Notes under the pieces: generated by a model | Databases searched by the model: none | Seen by the model: only the letters and a program-made list of their open reading frames with translations | Told to the model about the DNA's origin: nothing | Program-made: the position numbers and the translations under genes | Source: Agathobaculum sp. NTUH-O15-33 | GTDB lineage: Bacteria > Bacillota > Clostridia > Oscillospirales > Butyricicoccaceae | Length of the DNA: 64,000 nt | NCBI RefSeq assembly: GCF_033193315.1 | Contig: NZ_CP136187.1 | Span: 1,798,001 to 1,862,000, forward strand | Direction of reading: 5' to 3' | Shown here: in pieces, positions 62,413 through 64,000 of the stretch | Layout of the letters: the number at the start of each line of letters is the position of its first letter | Numbering within the stretch: position 1 is the first letter of the stretch

Positions 62413-63209
62413 TCCGATTTGCCGACACGGGCGATTTAGAAGCGGTGCGCCGCCTTTGGGAGACCTGCTTTCCGGATGAGGGCGGCTTTAACGATTGGTT
62501 TTTTGAAAACCGTTACGCGCCCCGGCACACGCTGCTTTTCACGGATGAGGGCGTGATCTGCGCCATGCTGCAAATGCTGCCCTACCGCCTGCGCTTTGGT
62601 GCAAGGACGGGAGACGCCACCTATATCTACGGCGCGTGCACCGATCCCGCGTTCCGCCGCCGTGGGCTGATGGCGCGGCTGCTGGAGCATTCGTTCGCGC
62701 TGGACAGGGAAGCGGGCCGCGTATGCTCCATGCTGATCCCGGCGGAGAAATGGCTGTTTGACTTTTATCGCCCCTTTGGCTACGAACCCGCTTTTTTTGC
62801 AGACAAGCGCCGCGTGGAACGGCAAGCGGTTTCCGCCTTGCTGCCGCGGCGGCTGACAGGCGCGGATATTCCCGCAATGGACGCGCTTTATGCGCGGTCG
62901 GCGGGCGAGTTTGCCGTTTTGCGGGACGATGCGTTCTGGCGCATGCAGCTATCGCTGTTTGATGCGCTCGGCGCGGGCGTCTACGGCTGGTTCGGTGAGG
63001 ACGGCCTTGCCGCTTACGCCTTTTGCTGGGCGGACGGCGCGCAGGAAGCCGTTGGCATGCGTCCGGCGTACGAGCAGGGCCTGCTGCAAACGTTGGGGCT
63101 GGCCGCGCTATCGTATACCGCCCCGGGCGGCCAGACGCCGCTTGGCTGTGTCAAGTGGCATATTCCGTCGCCGAACCAAACGGGTTATTTCAATTTAATG
63201 CTGAACTGA
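62409..63209 (+). CDS. GNAT-family N-acetyltransferase
   Basis: 266 residues. The first half has a GNAT acetyl-CoA region (YIYGACTDPAFRRRGLMARLLEH, with the RRxGLxxxL loop) and the rest resembles Eis/SCP2-like multi-domain GNATs (WLFDFYRPFGYEPAFFADKRR). The substrate is unknown. Coupled to the DUF2156 gene through an ATGA overlap. Confidence 0.85.
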   Translation: MIRFADTGDLEAVRRLWETCFPDEGGFNDWFFENRYAPRHTLLFTDEGVICAMLQMLPYRLRFGARTGDATYIYGACTDPAFRRRGLMARLLEHSFALDREAGRVCSMLIPAEKWLFDFYRPFGYEPAFFADKRRVERQAVSALLPRRLTGADIPAMDALYARSAGEFAVLRDDAFWRMQLSLFDALGAGVYGWFGEDGLAAYAFCWADGAQEAVGMRPAYEQGLLQTLGLAALSYTAPGGQTPLGCVKWHIPSPNQTGYFNLMLN

Positions 63210-63219
63210 ACAAATATAG

Positions 63220-63237
63220 TTGCAAGCGTGCTTGCAA
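63220..63237 (+). promoter_or_regulatory. Small palindrome before the DJ-1 gene
   Basis: TTGCAAGC-GT-GCTTGCAA is a perfect 8-bp inverted repeat, 27 bases before the start codon. It may be an operator or a leader hairpin; no promoter is clear. Confidence 0.4.
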
Positions 63238-63264
63238 GCGACAACTGGAAAGGTGTGCTGAAAC

Positions 63265-63816
63265 ATGGTATATGTATTGCTGGCGGAAGGCTTTGAGGAG
63301 ATCGAAGCGATCACGCCCGTCGACCTGCTTCGCCGCGCGGGCGTCGAGGTACAGACGGTAGGCGTGACCGGTAAAACGGTCGGCGGCTCGCACGGGATCC
63401 CGGTGGTGGCCGATATCGAGATGGATGAGGCTGACTGGGACGGGGCCGAAATGGTCGTGCTGCCGGGCGGTCTCAAGGGCACCAACAACCTCAATGAGGA
63501 TGCGCGCGTGCACCGCGCCATTGAAGGCATGCTGCAAAAGGAAAAATACGTTACCGCCATTTGCGCCGCGCCGTCGGTCATTCTGGGCGGCATGGGCGTT
63601 TTGCAGGGCAAGAAAGCCACCTGCTACCCCGGCATGGAGGACGGCATGAAGGGCGCGACCCCGCTTTCCCGCAACTGCGTGGTGGATGGACACATCATCA
63701 CCGGCCGCGGCGTGGGCGGCGCGCTGGATTTTGCCTGCGCGCTCGTATCCGCTCTTTGCGGCGAGGAGCAGGCGCGCCGGGTTGCCGCCGCCGTTGTGCA
63801 CCATGCGGGAGCCTAA
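63265..63816 (+). CDS. DJ-1/PfpI-family protein
   Basis: 183 residues. The DJ-1 signatures are LLAEGFEEIEAITPVDLLRRAG with the conserved Glu, and the nucleophile elbow VTAICAAPSVILG with the reactive Cys. It is closest to the YajL/ThiJ group, proposed as chaperone or glycation-repair proteins; the real activity is debated. A GAAAGGTG site precedes the ATG. Its end overlaps the next gene by 14 bases. Confidence 0.92.
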   Translation: MVYVLLAEGFEEIEAITPVDLLRRAGVEVQTVGVTGKTVGGSHGIPVVADIEMDEADWDGAEMVVLPGGLKGTNNLNEDARVHRAIEGMLQKEKYVTAICAAPSVILGGMGVLQGKKATCYPGMEDGMKGATPLSRNCVVDGHIITGRGVGGALDFACALVSALCGEEQARRVAAAVVHHAGA

Positions 63817-64000
63817 GAGCGCGTTGCGTGCGCGTTTCCGGCAAGAGCGGAGCGCGGTATCACCCGTTGAAAAGCAACGGATCGACGAGGGCGTCGCCGC
63901 AAACGTGCTGCAAAGCGGGGTCTACCGCGCGGCTAAAACGGTTTTCCTTTATGTTTCCACGGCGGCCGAGATTGACACTAGCCGTATTTTAGCGGACGCG
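63803..64000 (+). CDS. 5-formyltetrahydrofolate cyclo-ligase (N-terminal part, cut by window end)
   Basis: 66 residues are visible: MREPKSALRARFRQER at the start and TVFLYVSTAAEIDTSRIL near the end. The KxxLRxxxRxxR start and the later xVFxYVSxxxEIDTxxI block are typical of 5-FCL (Fau/YgfA), which converts 5-formyl-THF to methenyl-THF. The start overlaps the DJ-1 gene. The folate link matches thyX and folT in this window. Confidence 0.85.
   Translation, partial: MREPKSALRARFRQERSAVSPVEKQRIDEGVAANVLQSGVYRAAKTVFLYVSTAAEIDTSRILADA

Noticed and set aside
1..64000. CRISPR arrays, prophage, integrase/attachment sites or rRNA genes
   Set aside because: No regularly spaced repeats, phage structural genes, integrases or rRNA sequence were found in reading the window.

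Overview
The window looks like a chromosomal segment of an endospore-forming, Gram-positive Clostridia, probably an Oscillospirales/Butyricicoccaceae-like gut anaerobe. The support is a small acid-soluble spore protein, a long single-chain PurL, a T-box leader, a THF riboswitch driving an ECF folate S-component, lipoprotein signals, FeoAB, ThyX, Rrf2 and YtrA-type GntR regulators, and GC-rich coding sequence. The genus is a guess from gene content only. There is no rRNA operon, phage, CRISPR array or plasmid module.

Layout. 1-3.8 kb: the end of an iron-sulfur/FAD amine-oxidoreductase operon followed by a BCCT-type betaine/carnitine transporter. 3.9-15 kb: thioesterase, purL (minus), rpe, a ROK regulator with a HAD phosphatase and a membrane methyltransferase, YbjQ, a condensation-like acyltransferase and a lipase. 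15-22.4 kb: tautomerase, DUF308, ung, a GntR-ABC exporter operon and a DUF2975-XRE-DUF4173 operon. 22.8-28.4 kb: feoAB, a Cof phosphatase, THF riboswitch-folT and a hexuronate/mannitol-type dehydrogenase. 28.5-32 kb (minus): MATE, deoxyinosine glycosylase, mutY, PaaI thioesterase, and tRNA-Tyr and tRNA-Thr. 32.3-42 kb: nnrD-lipoprotein-alr-mazF, a soluble hybrid histidine kinase, DUF1015, ptsI and SASP. 42.3-48.4 kb: a sensor kinase, an orphan sugar-binding lipoprotein and an AraC response regulator, then a sodium:solute symporter. 48.6-52.3 kb: Rrf2, flippase, PAP2 and a dicarboxylate symporter. 52.4-57.3 kb: a T-box-controlled leuA-leuC-leuD-leuB operon. 57.3 kb to the end: a giant Sel1-repeat protein, a WecG/TagA glycosyltransferase, thyX, DUF2156-GNAT, DJ-1 and the start of 5-formyl-THF cyclo-ligase.

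Most genes are housekeeping or metabolic and are regulated locally. The metabolic sets that make sense together are leucine synthesis, folate uptake and interconversion (folT, thyX, 5-FCL), base-excision repair (ung, deoxyinosine glycosylase, mutY) and cell-wall/alanine metabolism (alr, nnrD).

Two things stand out. First, a 212-217 bp non-coding element occurs twice (11764-11975 and, inverted, 22427-22643). It has CAG...CTG inverted ends, and each copy lies exactly between two copies of a different 32-37 bp stem-loop. This looks like a small mobile element that inserts at terminator-like hairpins and duplicates the whole hairpin. Second, five genes (purL, mutY twice, ybjQ, the dicarboxylate symporter and the Sel1 gene) are broken by single-base indels, nearly all in homopolymers. 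This points to assembly error rather than gene decay, so these reading frames should be read as probably intact.
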